Of a stretch of DNA of 20,861 nucleotides, positions 1 through 10,753 are shown piece after piece. The notes beneath the pieces are model-generated. The model had not been told where the DNA came from. It was given only the letters and a program-made list of their open reading frames with translations, and did not search any database. A program made the translations under genes and the position numbers. Position 1 is the stretch's first letter. Each line of letters starts with the position of its first letter. Source of the stretch: Priapulus caudatus (Eukaryota > Priapulida > Priapulimorpha > Priapulimorphida > Priapulidae); contig NW_014578460.1 in assembly GCF_000485595.1 (NCBI RefSeq), forward strand, positions 52,477 to 73,337, given 5' to 3'.

Positions 1-120
1 ACAATATGACAGCGCGCATTCAAGTCGGCGTGCACGCTAGTCACGGTGCGTGGTGTTATGCCACGTAACCACTCATAACAAGATACAGCGCGCATTCAAG
101 TCACGCGTGACGTAGGTGAA
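1..120. repeat. 68-bp satellite, left copies
   Basis: About one and a half noisy copies of a ~68-bp unit. Its recognisable blocks are TTATGCCACGTAACCA, ACAAGATACAGCGCGCATTC and the GTGCACG-TAGTCACG core. The same blocks recur at 6529-6650, where two consecutive copies give the period. The copies differ by scattered substitutions and small indels, which may be decay or uncorrected long-read error. No ORF or promoter is associated. Confidence 0.6.
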
Positions 121-711
121 ACTATAACATCAAAATCCCGATGGCACACGCGGCCAATCACGCTCAGCCTGGTGAACCCTGCACCGCCCCTACATTAACC
201 CCCTTACCTTTTCGAGTCTTGCCCCAACTTGCGCAAGGCATCGCTACGGCGAATCACAACAAAAGCCGGTCTGCCCAAGAATATGCCTAAAAAAAACCCG
301 GCGCTGACTTCAACAATTCAAATGACAAAAAGCAACAATAGCTGAAAACGCCCATCGTCAGAGTTGAAGCGCCCGCGACGGCTTGCAACAACGCGGCGCC
401 GTACTCACCGTCGCGAAACAACACCGCTACGCAACCCCAACCCGCCTGACAAAAAGCCTACACAATGCCATCTACGTCAAACTCAGACCGCACTGACGTA
501 CAACAAAACACCATAGCACCGCCGGGCACAACTAAAACTTACTTTTACATTATTCATTGTATATCAATCTGCCAACCGCCACACAATACACGTGTGAGGA
601 GCAGCCGCGCAAATGAAACCCATGACGCCAGCCCACTAAGCCAGTCAACCGTATTACCATCTCCAAATAACTATTACACTATACACAAATTATAGTATAA
701 AGTTTAAACAC
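121..711. other. no gene seen, A/C-biased sequence
   Basis: I see no coding signature, splice structure or known repeat here. The plus strand is rich in A and C. The one short open frame (465-695) has no recognisable motif and is probably chance. Confidence 0.5.
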
Positions 712-790
712 GTCCCGTGGTCCGCAATCGCGTACGCCGAGAGAAACCCGTAACCGATAAAGATTTACGGGTTCAAGCCCCGCGTGGGCA
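712..790 (+). tRNA. tRNA-like sequence (degenerate tRNA or SINE head)
   Basis: A near-perfect RNA polymerase III B box, GGTTCAAGCCC (770-780), closes a T-arm: the stem is CGGG/CCCG and the loop TTCAAGC. An A-box-like block, GTGGTCCGCAATCG, lies at 717-730, about 40 bases upstream, which is normal tRNA spacing. The 3' acceptor side GTGGGCA can be matched only loosely to GTCCCGTGG at the 5' end, and I cannot fold a clean 7-base anticodon loop. I therefore read it as a decayed tRNA, a tRNA-derived SINE head, or a tRNA damaged by sequence errors. The D-arm block GCAATCG and a TAACCGA-like block resemble tRNA-Asn or tRNA-Thr, but the isotype is not assignable. Confidence 0.35.
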
Positions 791-3700
791 GGCAATTATC
801 ATTTTACCTGTCCTAATCACGTGTTGAAACTCAATATGCAGCATACAATGCCTAGCCGCATATATCCCAGCCCTTCAAATAGTAGCCAATCTCCGCCTGT
901 CGCCACGTGCGAATGGATAGCGGCTCGCGCGGTGGTACCTCTTGCGTAGCTGCGAGCGCTCGCGGCCACTGCTGGTCAACACTGGCGCGGGCGCGTGGAC
1001 CCAGAAATTTTTTATAAGAAACTAGCCCCTGCAAAAATGCCGCTACTAGATGGACCGGGCGCCACCTACATTCTGTCCGCTCACCTGATTCAATCACTAC
1101 TCCAGCTCAAATAAACCGCAGCATAAGAGACGATGCACATAAACGACGGCCTAAAGATTTGCCATACAGCTGAACTCGCCGAATTACCCAGTAGTGTATA
1201 CATATGTGCCGGCCCAAGCCAGTGGAATAACAGCCTACAATCATCAACTACATCATCACAGCTAGACGGTTATGTGAAAGTTGTAATGTTTACATTTTCC
1301 CTGCCCAAATGCTGTCCGCCACAATACGAATAGCGCTATCTGCAATTAGTATACATTATTTACATCACATACCATATTCGGTTTTTACGTCTCAATATAT
1401 GTTTTATTACATTATTCCATGTCTATCTTACAGTTTCCGTACACGCTGTCGTCCCGCTACAGTAGCGCGTAGCTGCGATCTAGGGTCGTGCGTATCATCC
1501 AGCCAGCCGAGCCTCCATCATGCTCCTCCGCGACACAGGAGCTCGCCAGCCGACATCTGCACATCCTTAAGCCCCAATGCCCGCAGCCGAGGCTGCTGCT
1601 CTACGAGTCGCCGCGGTGGCAACTATCCATGTGCCGCTATGTCCGCCTCGCGCGGCAAAGCAGCCTCCCGGCTTGAGCGCCGCCGTTCCTCTTCGCCGCG
1701 AATCCCGAGGGGGAGCGCTCGCTCGCTTCCTGCCACCGCCCCTCCTTCCGCCCACAGCTCTCCTTCGCTCCATGTCCCTCTGTTGCCACGCGTCGTTACC
1801 TCGCCTGCCACTCGGAAGTGGCTGCGGTCTGGAATCGTCACTACCCACTTTCAACGCAGCAGACTATCCCCACCGCACGCCTCGTGGCCGTAGAGGGGTC
1901 CGCCGTCCGTCGCCCAGCGCGCTAGACGCTGCAGCTGATGGCGTGCTTCCTCCGGCACCTTGGTGGACTCGCTCAGGCTGCGCTGCGACATCTGCCTAGA
2001 CAACACTTCACCGGCGTCCTCGCGAACACGGCCACGTCCTTCACCGCCACAAGCCATGCAGTGGTTCCCAGGTCGGGGGGGGCGGCGGCTGGATACCCTG
2101 TTCGTGCTCTCCCGCGTGGTACGTGCTTAGCAAGCACGCTGCCGCCACACGACCAGCCAGCCGTTGGCGTACCAGCGCAGGCGTTGACTGGCGCACCCCG
2201 TCTTAACCACAGGCTCGGCCTGGCACAACCGTACTAACGCGCCGGCCGAGGGAGAAAGCGCGTCGCACGTTCGTTATAATTCTAGGATGACCGGCGAGAG
2301 GCGGCCCTCCTTAGCTCCGGAATGACTCTCGCATGATGGTTGGTGCAGCCAAACACAGCGACCCCCTGGGCCCTCGAGAGGGGTCTATCTCCAGCCGGTA
2401 AGACACCGGGTGAGCCTATCCATTGGCTCTGTTTCATGCATCGATCGCCTAAGCCCTGCAAGCACCAATATCGAGGGAGCATTTCGTGCAGTCCGCCATC
2501 CGCTTAGGCTGCCGCTCGTGCCGCCGGCATTCCAAACCCACCGCCTTAGTCCCGTTGCAGCACCGCCTGACGAGCCGGCTCCAATATTATAGCGCACCGC
2601 TTCCAGCGGGTGCAGAATGAAGCCACTTGCAAGCTTGCGATTGCTCTCCCTATCTTCGGGTGGTTACTACGGATGCGATCTCGCCGACCGCAGGTTGAAA
2701 ATCTCTTCTTTCCGAAAATCAATGCCTACCGTGGCTTGCCCACAGCCACAGGAGAAGCCCATCAATGGTATGCAAACCAATTACACGCGTGAGGGGGCAG
2801 TTTCTCATAATAAATCAACTCGGCCGCTCGCCACATAAGCAAAGCCGCGAGTACCAACACTCCTGGCGAGCCCTAGCCTCTAAAGCTCCGTGAGAGCGCA
2901 ACATAAACCTAGCCTTATCCCCCGCAGTACCTATGTGCAGCTTGAGGTGGCCTCCTACACGGTTCCTCCGCGCGCGAAGCTAGCCTGAACCGCCCGCTCC
3001 AATCAAAGCATACGCATGGGCTCTTGACTCGTCTGTGTACCAAGCAGTACGACTATGCTGCCTAGGCGACGCGCTGCCACGGGTCTCCGAGCGTCCGGTG
3101 TGTTAAACACGAACCTTACCCTCGCGCCCCACTGTATACGATGGGTCCAACCGCAATCACTTTACCACGCGCTAATTGCCACTGGCAGCGTTCTTGCACC
3201 CTGGACCTCAACTTATCCCCTTAGCCTAAGACGCGAATACAACCCACCATGTACACCCTTGCTGCACATAATCTTAGCCCTGGGTGTCGCCCGGTTTCAG
3301 ACCAGAGCTCATCAGAGCGCTAACTCGCAACGGAAAGGGGCGCCCACTGCCTATCGACTCGGGAGCACGACGGTAAGTGGAGAATTGATATCAGCCTGAT
3401 CATTCCCTCTTAGAACACCTTAGTCGCTAAGCAGAGCACAGCGGACTTCTCCGAGTACATGAAAGAAGAACACACCGTTACCGACGTACAATACAGTGCG
3501 ACCGACTATGAGAACCGACGAGAAAGCGAGGAGAGTGCTCAGATACACATCCCACGACGCGTGCTGGAACCAGATCATTAAAAAATGAATCCACAAAACC
3601 CAGCACGACACGTCCTCAATGCTGGGAAAGCAGAAATATTATCAATCGCATATACCAGACCGTACTGCTACTAAGCCCATGTACACACTTACGTGTATTG

Positions 3701-5040
3701 ACACACAAGGTCATCTTGAGCACCGCATATACCATATCTAATCCTGAAGAAGGTAGGACGAGTATTTCCCCTCATCCTGTGAACCCTCGCTCCCACCTCG
3801 ACCTTCGTCCCTCAGTTATACTCCCCACCGCGAACTTCTCCCGCGCATCACCCCCGTGCTAGCGCCAGTCCGTGGCTAAAAACACCAGCCGACTGCTAAG
3901 CAAAGGTAACGCGCCTTCCTTTAACCAGCATGCCCATGCTGCTCCGGCCGCCCACCCAAGTTCAATCATACTCACTCCCGTACACCTAGCCTATGCCGTA
4001 GCCGTCCCGAATCGCGTATTGTTGCTCATCAGACCACAAGGCCTCATTTAGAGCGGTTATATAGGTTTACAATGGGGCGTCGGGGAACCGTCTTCCGCGT
4101 GTCCGATGCCGGTTCCATGTGCCCTATGCACAGCACGTGCCACGCAGATGTTGCCAATAAACGCTGCGTGCGGCAGCTCTATGATGCCCCCGGGCCTGTG
4201 TTCCCACCAAAGCCTGGACATACCACGCTACCCGGCGTTGCGCTTCACTCCCAGTACCACTGCTCTGCCTGAACGCCACCAGGCCCTACCGTGGTTGCAA
4301 TTGACGGGTAGTGAGTACCCCCCGTCACCGCCTGCTCCTGCCTTGTCATCGAGGTGGGAACTGCTGAATTCAGGCCTTGCGCTCCCTAGCCCGTTTAAGA
4401 CTCTATGCCCACGCGGAATGGAGCAGGCCAGACAGCGTGCTGCGCCACGGGTGCGGCGCGATCGACTCAGCCCCTTCCACCGCTCCACTCTTATACTGCA
4501 CGTCTGCCGTCTAGCACAGCCTCAAACGGGGGAGCCATAACTCATGTAGCATCGCCTGAGGCGTCTATCCGAGCCAGACCAAACAACAGACGCCCTACTC
4601 TGGCGCTCTGCATCGACCGGGGAAAATAGACACCCGCCCATCGGTCTTCTTCAGCTGTGACGCCTGGCGTGAACCCCTCCCACATAATAGTCGGCACCCA
4701 ATCATCAGAGCCACAGCAAGCTCACGACAGTTACTCTCTCTCTAGTCAAAACCCAAATTCAACAATGCCGGCAATCTACACGTGCCCGGACTCGAGGACA
4801 CTGCACGCCTTGGCACATGCAATCTCATGCCCACAGCCGGCAACCAGTTAAGAAAACCTACATCTACGAACTCAAGCAAGCATACCACAACGACCAACGC
4901 CAAAGCGAACATCCCATCACCGCTCGTGGACACAAACGGCCGAGAGCTCCACGCGTGTCCTTTTTCGCTAGCAGAGGCACGTGTCGGAACCCCAACAACA
5001 ACCAACCACAACAGCCAGCTGGCACGACCACAGCCAAACG
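791..5040. other. long stretch without a recognisable gene
   Basis: About 4.2 kb with many short overlapping open frames on both strands and no conserved motif, domain, splice pattern or clear repeat family. 1440-2280 and 4070-4540 are GC-rich; the rest is mixed with a plus-strand C/A bias. Frames such as 1309-1893 and 4106-4540 translate to Ser/Pro/Arg/Ala-rich peptides typical of non-coding GC-rich DNA. Given the error-like look of the flanking satellites, poor consensus quality is possible. Confidence 0.45.
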
Positions 5041-5630
5041 CGTAAACGCTCATACACCCAACCACTGAAACACTAACCGAGGCCACACAGCCGTCCTCCT
5101 AACCCAGCCCCCTATGCACACCACACAGAACAAACAAACACAACGCAACAAGCTCTGACTACTCGACGGCGCACCAAGCCAACCCCACAGAGACAAGCAC
5201 AAACGACACGACACCCAAGCAACAACAACCACAACAACAACAAACACCCACACACACTGCCCAACACTTCCGCCCCTCCACACAACCCGCACATCAAACA
5301 CAACCATATCACAAGCAATATCCAACGGAGACACTAATATCCAACTATCACTACTGAGACACACTACCAAACCTCAACACTCACTTACCTCACTACTTGA
5401 GCCGAGAGCAACACGACATACAAAGCTATACCATAGACAGTACCAACGAGAGACCACCTAACAACACCAGACCACACACTACAACAACAACACCACCCAC
5501 CACACCTCCTCTGCCCACCACACCACCCCACACCACCAAAACAACAACAACAACAACAACAACAAACACACAACAACAACCAAGCAACCAACAACAACAA
5601 CAACAAAACAAACCACAAACACAACGTTGA
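5041..5630. repeat. strand-asymmetric A/C-rich tract with (CAA)n runs
   Basis: The plus strand is almost entirely A and C. It includes (CAA)n/(ACC)n runs at about 5218-5252 and 5485-5612. Read on the minus strand it yields Val/Cys/Leu/Trp-rich open frames (for example 5050-5370 and 5385-5747), and on the plus strand Thr/Pro/Gln/Asn-rich frames. Both are products of the low-complexity sequence rather than genes. Confidence 0.6.
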
Positions 5631-6528
5631 ACTCACGCTCGTACGTTCGCCGAAGCCCAGCTCTGCACAACTCGCTCCCCTCATGCCGGCTGTCTCTCTC
5701 CTGCGCAGCACTCTCTTTGTGCGTGCAACTTCGTCTTCTCGGTCCACCCGCGCACCACTGTGACGGTTTGAGAGCCGCCCAGACCACCCAGGGCCTCAAA
5801 ACAGCTCCTGGCGGTCCCGAACAAGCTTCTCCTGAGTCCTCGTGATCCCCGACACCGGCTAAAGGACCGACACCGAGCAATACAGACCTATCCTAACTGT
5901 ACAAACTATGTACCCAAGAAGGTTGAGTGTTCACCGAGCCGAGACGAGTTCGGCGCGCGTGCCTAATGTCTAAACTTCCTGGCGCCCCCTGACACCACAG
6001 CGGAGACCCAGTGCCCTGGTGGCCATAAACTACCCTAAAAACACCAATCTTGGCCTGAATTGCGCGCCAGTCATGAGAGCGAGAAGACCCCAGTCGAATT
6101 ACCAACACACACGTAGTCCACGACAGCAAAAAATCATGCGGGCACCTCGGCGGAAAACTCTGAGGGACGACCGGCACGTGCCAGCTTGCCTAAAGACCGA
6201 CGGTTCTACGACCGCCACAGTCCAAATAACCAGCTAGCCCAAAGCGCGCGCAGAGCGGTTGCAGAGTGTCCAGGACGTGAAAAAGCGACGATCCGAAGTT
6301 AGGCCACCTGCGAACTACATCTGGTTTATCTTACCATCTCAGAACCTCGACTCACCCTGCGACAAGGCCCGCTGCTTGCGTATACTCCCCCAGCACCTGG
6401 AGAGAAGCACCAGTGCCCACACCAGTGCTCTCCCACCAGTCGTTCTCGCTCAACTGCGGAGAAACAGCAGCTTAATACTTATACTTAACAGGTGTCACGA
6501 TCCGTTAAGCCACTGCTTTGTCACAGCT
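5631..6528. other. no gene seen
   Basis: Mixed-composition sequence between the A/C-rich tract and the right-hand satellite copies. Short frames on both strands (for example 6259-6732) show no recognisable domain and no splice structure I can defend. Confidence 0.45.
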
Positions 6529-6650
6529 GTTATGCCACGTAACCATCAAACAGATACATGGCGATTCACGTCGCGTGCACGTAGTCACGCTGCGCTTATG
6601 CCACGTAACCATCAAACAAGAATACAGCGCGCATTCAGTAGCTGCCACTC
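6529..6650. repeat. 68-bp satellite, right copies
   Basis: Two consecutive copies begin at the repeated block TTATGCCACGTAACCATCAA (first at about 6530, next at about 6597), giving a period of about 68 bases. Shared internal blocks are AGATACATGGCG/AGAATACAGCGCG and CACGTAGTCACGCTGCG. A partial further copy, ATCAAACAAGATACATGGCG, lies at about 6799-6818. These match the copies at 1-120, so the 6.4 kb between is either an insertion into, or a join between, parts of one satellite. Confidence 0.65.
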
Positions 6651-6815
6651 TGCCATGCTCACCTCTCCAGCGTTAGCACTCCGCGCACAAACCGGACCCC
6701 ACCAGCCTCCGTCACCGACTCGCCGCGCCTGAAGCCGTACGTCCCACCCGATTGTCGCCTAATCCATTAGCCACGATGTTGACCCTGACCCGTACACCCG
6801 ATCAAACAAGATACA

Positions 6816-8217
6816 TGGCGGAGCTGAATTAACCAAGCCTTTCTGCTCCAATTGACGTACCTGCATACCACCGCCTTATTCATCAGTCCATCACCCGGTC
6901 ATAGCGTGAGACGTCCGGTGCCTGCATGTGTCCTGACATCGCTCGTGTTCGAGAGCTGTCCCTTGAGACCGCCACCCGAACCACAGAATAGCATATGCCT
7001 ATGCATTGAACATGCTCATGTCGGATAAGCATCCAATCGAGTCCTACAGTGTAATTACGTTCGCCACTTAGCTCTAGGACAGTGAGACGAAATGCCTGAA
7101 AATCAACCAAAGCTATGCAACGATCACATCCATAAGCTGTGATAAACATGGTAAAGAAACGTACTCCCCGTACGAATTCCTTCCACTAAGCTAGGTGGCT
7201 CGAGTCGTCTTGAGTAGCTACCGGGGAGGTGGTCCCTAGCATTGAAAAAAACCCTGTCAAACCGTCAAACTCACGCCGAAAAATCAGCTGTAGAAAATCC
7301 CCTCAAGTTCCTGAATCTTCAACACAATTGTCAGCAGCTCACTGTACAAGTGCTGCCACACAGAGAAAAATCGATTCCCTCAACGCTCATGCCGCGCTGC
7401 TGGTATGTGTGAAAACGAAACGGCAATACTAAAACAACACCACGAAACCAGCACCAGCTTTCCCTCAGTTCGAGAGGTACTAGCTGCACACATCTCAGCA
7501 GGCTTCCAGGTAGATGCTACATCTCAAATGCATGTACCATTTCGAAAGCTATTGCAGTTTTCTGATTCAGTACGGAAAACGATTTTCTTCATTTCAATGG
7601 CATGCGTTGCGTGTCTCTATCTATATCTATGAGCCAGCTAATAATACAAATTTGTCAATTATTAAGCTCCTGATCACTATATTCCTTTATATTACGATGG
7701 TACGATCTGACCAATGGCACAGCTGGCTACGTGGGCAGCTCACAGAGCTGGATGACCCAAGCTATCTCGTACATATTTCACACAGAGAATAAGACGAAAA
7801 ACATTCTTTATCAAGAAGGCTTCTCAAATGCAAAAGTCCCAAGCCGCATTCCTCAACATGGCTCTTCATAATAACTTTTGTGTCTATTTACACCATATTA
7901 CTAATTATGCTCCACACGGGTTTCTAAGTTCGGTTGCTGCTGTCATATAAACTGTCATACGTAACGATGTTTTTCGTTTTTTCCATGCTTATTATCTCAT
8001 TACACTCATTTCGTAAATATTAATATAGTCTGCCAATGCTTATTGCTCGATTTTTACCCAATGGTTCCTATTCATGCTCGCCGATTATTCAGCTAGCTAT
8101 GAATTAGTAGCAACGATTACATGCCAGCCGCACGGTACGCCGCAGCTACGTAATTTATAAAATATTGGGGAACACAGGCTTGATCAAACTGTTGTGCCTA
8201 CACTAGCGCCACCTATG
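6816..8217. other. no gene assigned, unique-looking DNA
   Basis: Composition becomes AT-richer and less biased to the right of about 7150. A 75-residue frame at 7405-7632 and a 92-residue frame at 7514-7792 overlap in different frames. Neither shows a motif I recognise, and neither is flanked by convincing splice sites. This could be decayed transposon sequence. Confidence 0.4.
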
Positions 8218-8494
8218 ACGCACACATACACACACATACATATATACATATACACACACACACACACACGTGCCACACACACGCAACACATCACAACACG
8301 ACACACACACACACACACACACCCTACACACACCACACACACACACACACACCACACACACACCGATACACACCCACACACACACACACAACAGCAAGCA
8401 CACCACACACATACATACATACATACATACATACATACATACATACATACATACATACATACATACATACATACATACATACATACATACATAC
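8218..8494. repeat. (CA)n / (ACAT)n compound microsatellite
   Basis: An interrupted CA-rich block (8218-8407) is followed by about 21 uninterrupted CATA units (8408-8494). Several long apparent ORFs on both strands (Thr/His-rich on plus, Val/Cys/Met/Tyr-rich on minus) are translations of this repeat and not genes. Confidence 0.95.
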
Positions 8495-9206
8495 GAACTC
8501 AAATATATATTAGATTGGTGCAAACTGAATATTATTTCTGGACTACTGGTGCTATGGATAAAGTTTAATTACTCAAGATTACACTGAAACTGAAAAATAG
8601 CCACCAAAACAACTGGCAGAGCTGGTATCCAACCGTAGATATTCTGTGTTTAGCTGTTGCTATTGTAGTGGCCCTAGGGGTGGCCGACTACGGTACGACA
8701 GACGTTGTTTCGTTAACGCGTGTCCCAGTTGTTGGGATTCAGTGTTCGCTCCTGCCGTTGTATTAGGCAGGACGGTGATGTCACGTAGCAGATAACAGGT
8801 AGCACTAGCTGAACAGAACACAGCGAGATTCGGTTGACTGTACGGTTATAGCGTTATTGATTCCTACTAGTTCACAAATAATTCCTCTGCCTTCTTAGAT
8901 GCAGCAGATCCTATCACCACTAGATTAATATTGAAGAAGTAACACGTCGCCGGCTTCGTCTTCCTCTCTCACGTTCGTCCTCTCCTCGCGTAGACCTAGG
9001 CAGTCTCCAAGGGGTCTCCCTAGTAGTCGCTCCTGGCTCTACCTATCCGGAATCCCGTTCTTCTCCGTCCTCGTTTAATTCCCCTCTCCCGTTCGTCTCC
9101 GGGTTGCACCTACCTGAAAACCTGTGCCTCTATCCGCTCGCTCTGCAACGATTCCGCTCCCTCTCTCTTCTTCTTCTTCCTTCTCCTTCTTCTTCTTGCT
9201 ACCTAG

Positions 9207-9385
9207 CCCTGAAAAATAACGCTCTCTTTCTCTTTCTCCTCGTCCTCGGCTGCTTCTCCTTCTCCCTCTTCTTCCTCTTCTTCCTAAACCTAACCTGAAA
9301 AATAACGCTCTCCCTCTTTCTCTTCTCCGTCTGCTTCTTCTTCCTGGTCTTCTTCTTCTTCCTACCTACCCCTGAAAAATAACGC
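9207..9385 (-). repeat. tandem 77-86-bp repeats inside the LTR
   Basis: The block CCTGAAAAATAACGCTC occurs at about 9208, 9294 and 9371 on the plus strand. Each copy is followed by a CT-rich run, with a weaker relative near 9113. On the minus strand each block reads GCGTTATTTTTCAGG, a pyrimidine run ending in CAG that looks like a 3' splice site, placed in the region that would be transcribed from the LTR promoter. Confidence 0.65.
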
Positions 9386-9405
9386 TCCCGCTGCTCGGTT
9401 CGGTG

Positions 9406-9417
9406 CACCTTATATAC
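9406..9417 (-). promoter_or_regulatory. TATA box of the LTR promoter
   Basis: On the minus strand the sequence reads GGTATATAAGGTGCACC, a strong TATA consensus. Transcription from it would run through the GA-rich part of the LTR toward 8664, as expected for a U3-R-U5 layout in the same direction as the integrase. Confidence 0.5.
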
Positions 9418-9862
9418 CTAGCTGGCACGCAGATTTCGTTCGCTGGTGCAATCGTACGTTTCACCTGCTGATGCAACCCGTGGCTGCATGGTACGGTGAT
9501 TGCATCATCTAACGCAACTCGTTTCTAAGTAAATATTCCTCTCTTCGACAACTTAATTAGACTATTCATTCTATTCAAATCCCCTCATATATTATGCTGA
9601 CTAATAATACATAACCGCGCAGATTACTATATCCTATATTCATCTCGTTATCGCTTTTCGCGGAAACACTCCTTGTTTTCCCCGCCCATAGCAGCAGCAG
9701 TGATAGCATGATCCAAGATGGCTGCGCCCATGGACGTGCGTGTTGACATATTTATGTGCGATCTATTTTTCATCCTCTCTTTAGTCAATATAAGGTCATT
9801 CCATCTATACTGTGAGTTCAATCTATCCATCCTGATCTAGTCTACCGCTCCTGTGAGTTACA

Positions 9863-9897
9863 CACCCCCGAAATCTCCACAACTCCCCCCAACTCCT
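9863..9897 (-). other. polypurine tract next to the 3' LTR
   Basis: On the minus strand, G/A-rich sequence (AGGAGTTGGGGGGAGTTG, later TTTCGGGGGTG) runs directly into TGTAACTC, the inferred LTR start. Its position between the integrase stop and the LTR is where plus-strand priming occurs in LTR retrotransposons. It is not a pure purine run, so the exact primer is uncertain. Confidence 0.5.
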
Positions 9898-10102
9898 ATT
9901 AGTATCCGCCCTCGGATACGCCTTCGTCTTCCCCCAACGTGTCCGCGAAATGAAACTTCTGTTTTATATAAATATATCTACTATATTAAATCTTACAAAA
10001 GATATAAATATGTCCTGTAATAAAAATCCCTAAATGATGAGTCGATGACGTCCTGTTCACCTAAACAAAACCAAAACAAATAAAATGACGGCTAGCTCTT
10101 CC

Positions 10103-10669
10103 CTACAAATCCATCCTCTGTGGTGGTTTACGGGCTCTTGTCCCCCGCCTCAGACCAAGATCTACTTCATAGGTCTCTTCTGTCGTTTCCTCCTCTTCTA
10201 GGGCCGGTTCCTGAAATAATATCTCCCACGGGATTTCCTCCCCCTCGTCATCGCTTTCCTCGACATGGTCTGTGGGCTCCCTCTGCTCTTCCCTCGGGGG
10301 TTCTCGCCAATCCTCCAGTGGTTGCTCCGATTTATAGGGCTTTAAGTTGTCGATGTGCACCACTTTTCTTCTTGCCCGTGGCTTCCGCTGTATGACGTAG
10401 AGTAGGTCACTCACCTTCCGAATGATTAAGTATGGCCCCTGCCAGCCATGTCCTAACTTCCTCCGAACTGCCGGCGGGTACCAATACCATGCGAACTCTC
10501 CCTCTCGGAAGGTAATCGGCCTAACACTCCTATAGTACGCCCGCTTCTGTCGTTTCGCCGCTTGCTTCAATGTCGTTCTTGCAAAGTCGTAGGCTTCCCC
10601 CATGACGTCCTGGATCCATTGCACGTACTCATGCGGACACTTCCCCCCGGCACCTGGCGGTGGTCCTAC
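10103..10669 (-). pseudogene. Ty3/gypsy integrase C-terminal fragment
   Basis: An open frame of 188 codons plus stop on the minus strand gives the C-terminal part of a Ty3/gypsy polyprotein integrase, the enzyme that joins retrotransposon cDNA to host DNA. Visible features in order: PHEYVQWIQDVM and a basic helix (AAKRQKRAYY) typical of the segment after the catalytic core; FREGEFAWYWYPP; the GPY/F module GHGWQGPYLIIRKVSDL (GPY at about residues 78-80); VVHIDNLKPYK; an acidic Glu-rich linker; and the terminal RRGTRARKPPQRMDL, a common gypsy tail. The catalytic D,D35E core, RNase H and reverse transcriptase are absent: family similarity stops at 10669, exactly where another LTR-edge sequence begins. 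The frame stays open by chance to about 10718. The fragment itself has no stop or frameshift, so the element is fairly young. Confidence 0.88.
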
Positions 10670-10743
10670 TGTAGTGGCCCTAGGGGTAGCCGCTACGAGA
10701 ATTATGTGCGTGTGAATGCACTATTGTTTTTGCGGGATCATTT
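10670..10743. mobile_element. LTR-edge fragment cut by the assembly gap
   Basis: This starts TGTAGTGGCCCTAGGGGT and matches, for its full ~75 bases, the inverted copy at 13632-13709. Shared blocks include AGCCGCTACGAGAATT and TTGTTTTTGCGGGA. It abuts the integrase fragment on the left and the N gap on the right, so its other end cannot be seen. The first ~27 bases also match the 8664 LTR edge. Confidence 0.6.
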
Positions 10744-10753
10744 NNNNNNNNNN
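10744..10753. other. assembly gap (10 N)
   Basis: Ten consecutive N bases. Sequence to the left belongs to an LTR copy; sequence to the right is unrelated AT-rich DNA. The true distance and even the adjacency of the two sides are unknown. Confidence 0.99.

Larger units (their letters stand above)
8664..9862 (-). mobile_element. 3' LTR of a Ty3/gypsy retrotransposon
   Basis: Read on the minus strand, the unit opens TGTAACTCACAGG (9862) and closes with CCTAGGGCCACTACA (8664), so it has TGTA...TACA termini. It lies downstream of the integrase stop with a ~240-base spacer that ends in a G-rich purine tract. It contains a TATA box about 450 bases in, followed by a GA-rich leader-like region (pyrimidine-rich on plus, about 8940-9400). 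The ~1.2-kb length is on the long side for gypsy LTRs. No matching 5' LTR with the same body is in the window, and I could not identify a target-site duplication, so the 8664 edge is less certain than the 9862 edge. Confidence 0.6.

Noticed and set aside
5050-5880. Val/Cys/Trp-rich minus-strand ORFs resembling hydrophobic proteins
   Set aside because: They follow from the A/C-rich plus strand; no signal peptide, domain or codon structure.
7405-7632. 75-codon plus-strand ORF with ordinary amino-acid composition
   Set aside because: No recognisable motif, no splice context and an overlapping frame of similar length; not enough to call a gene.
8184-8587. Overlapping ORFs of about 100-124 codons on both strands
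   Set aside because: Pure translations of (CA)n and (ACAT)n microsatellites.
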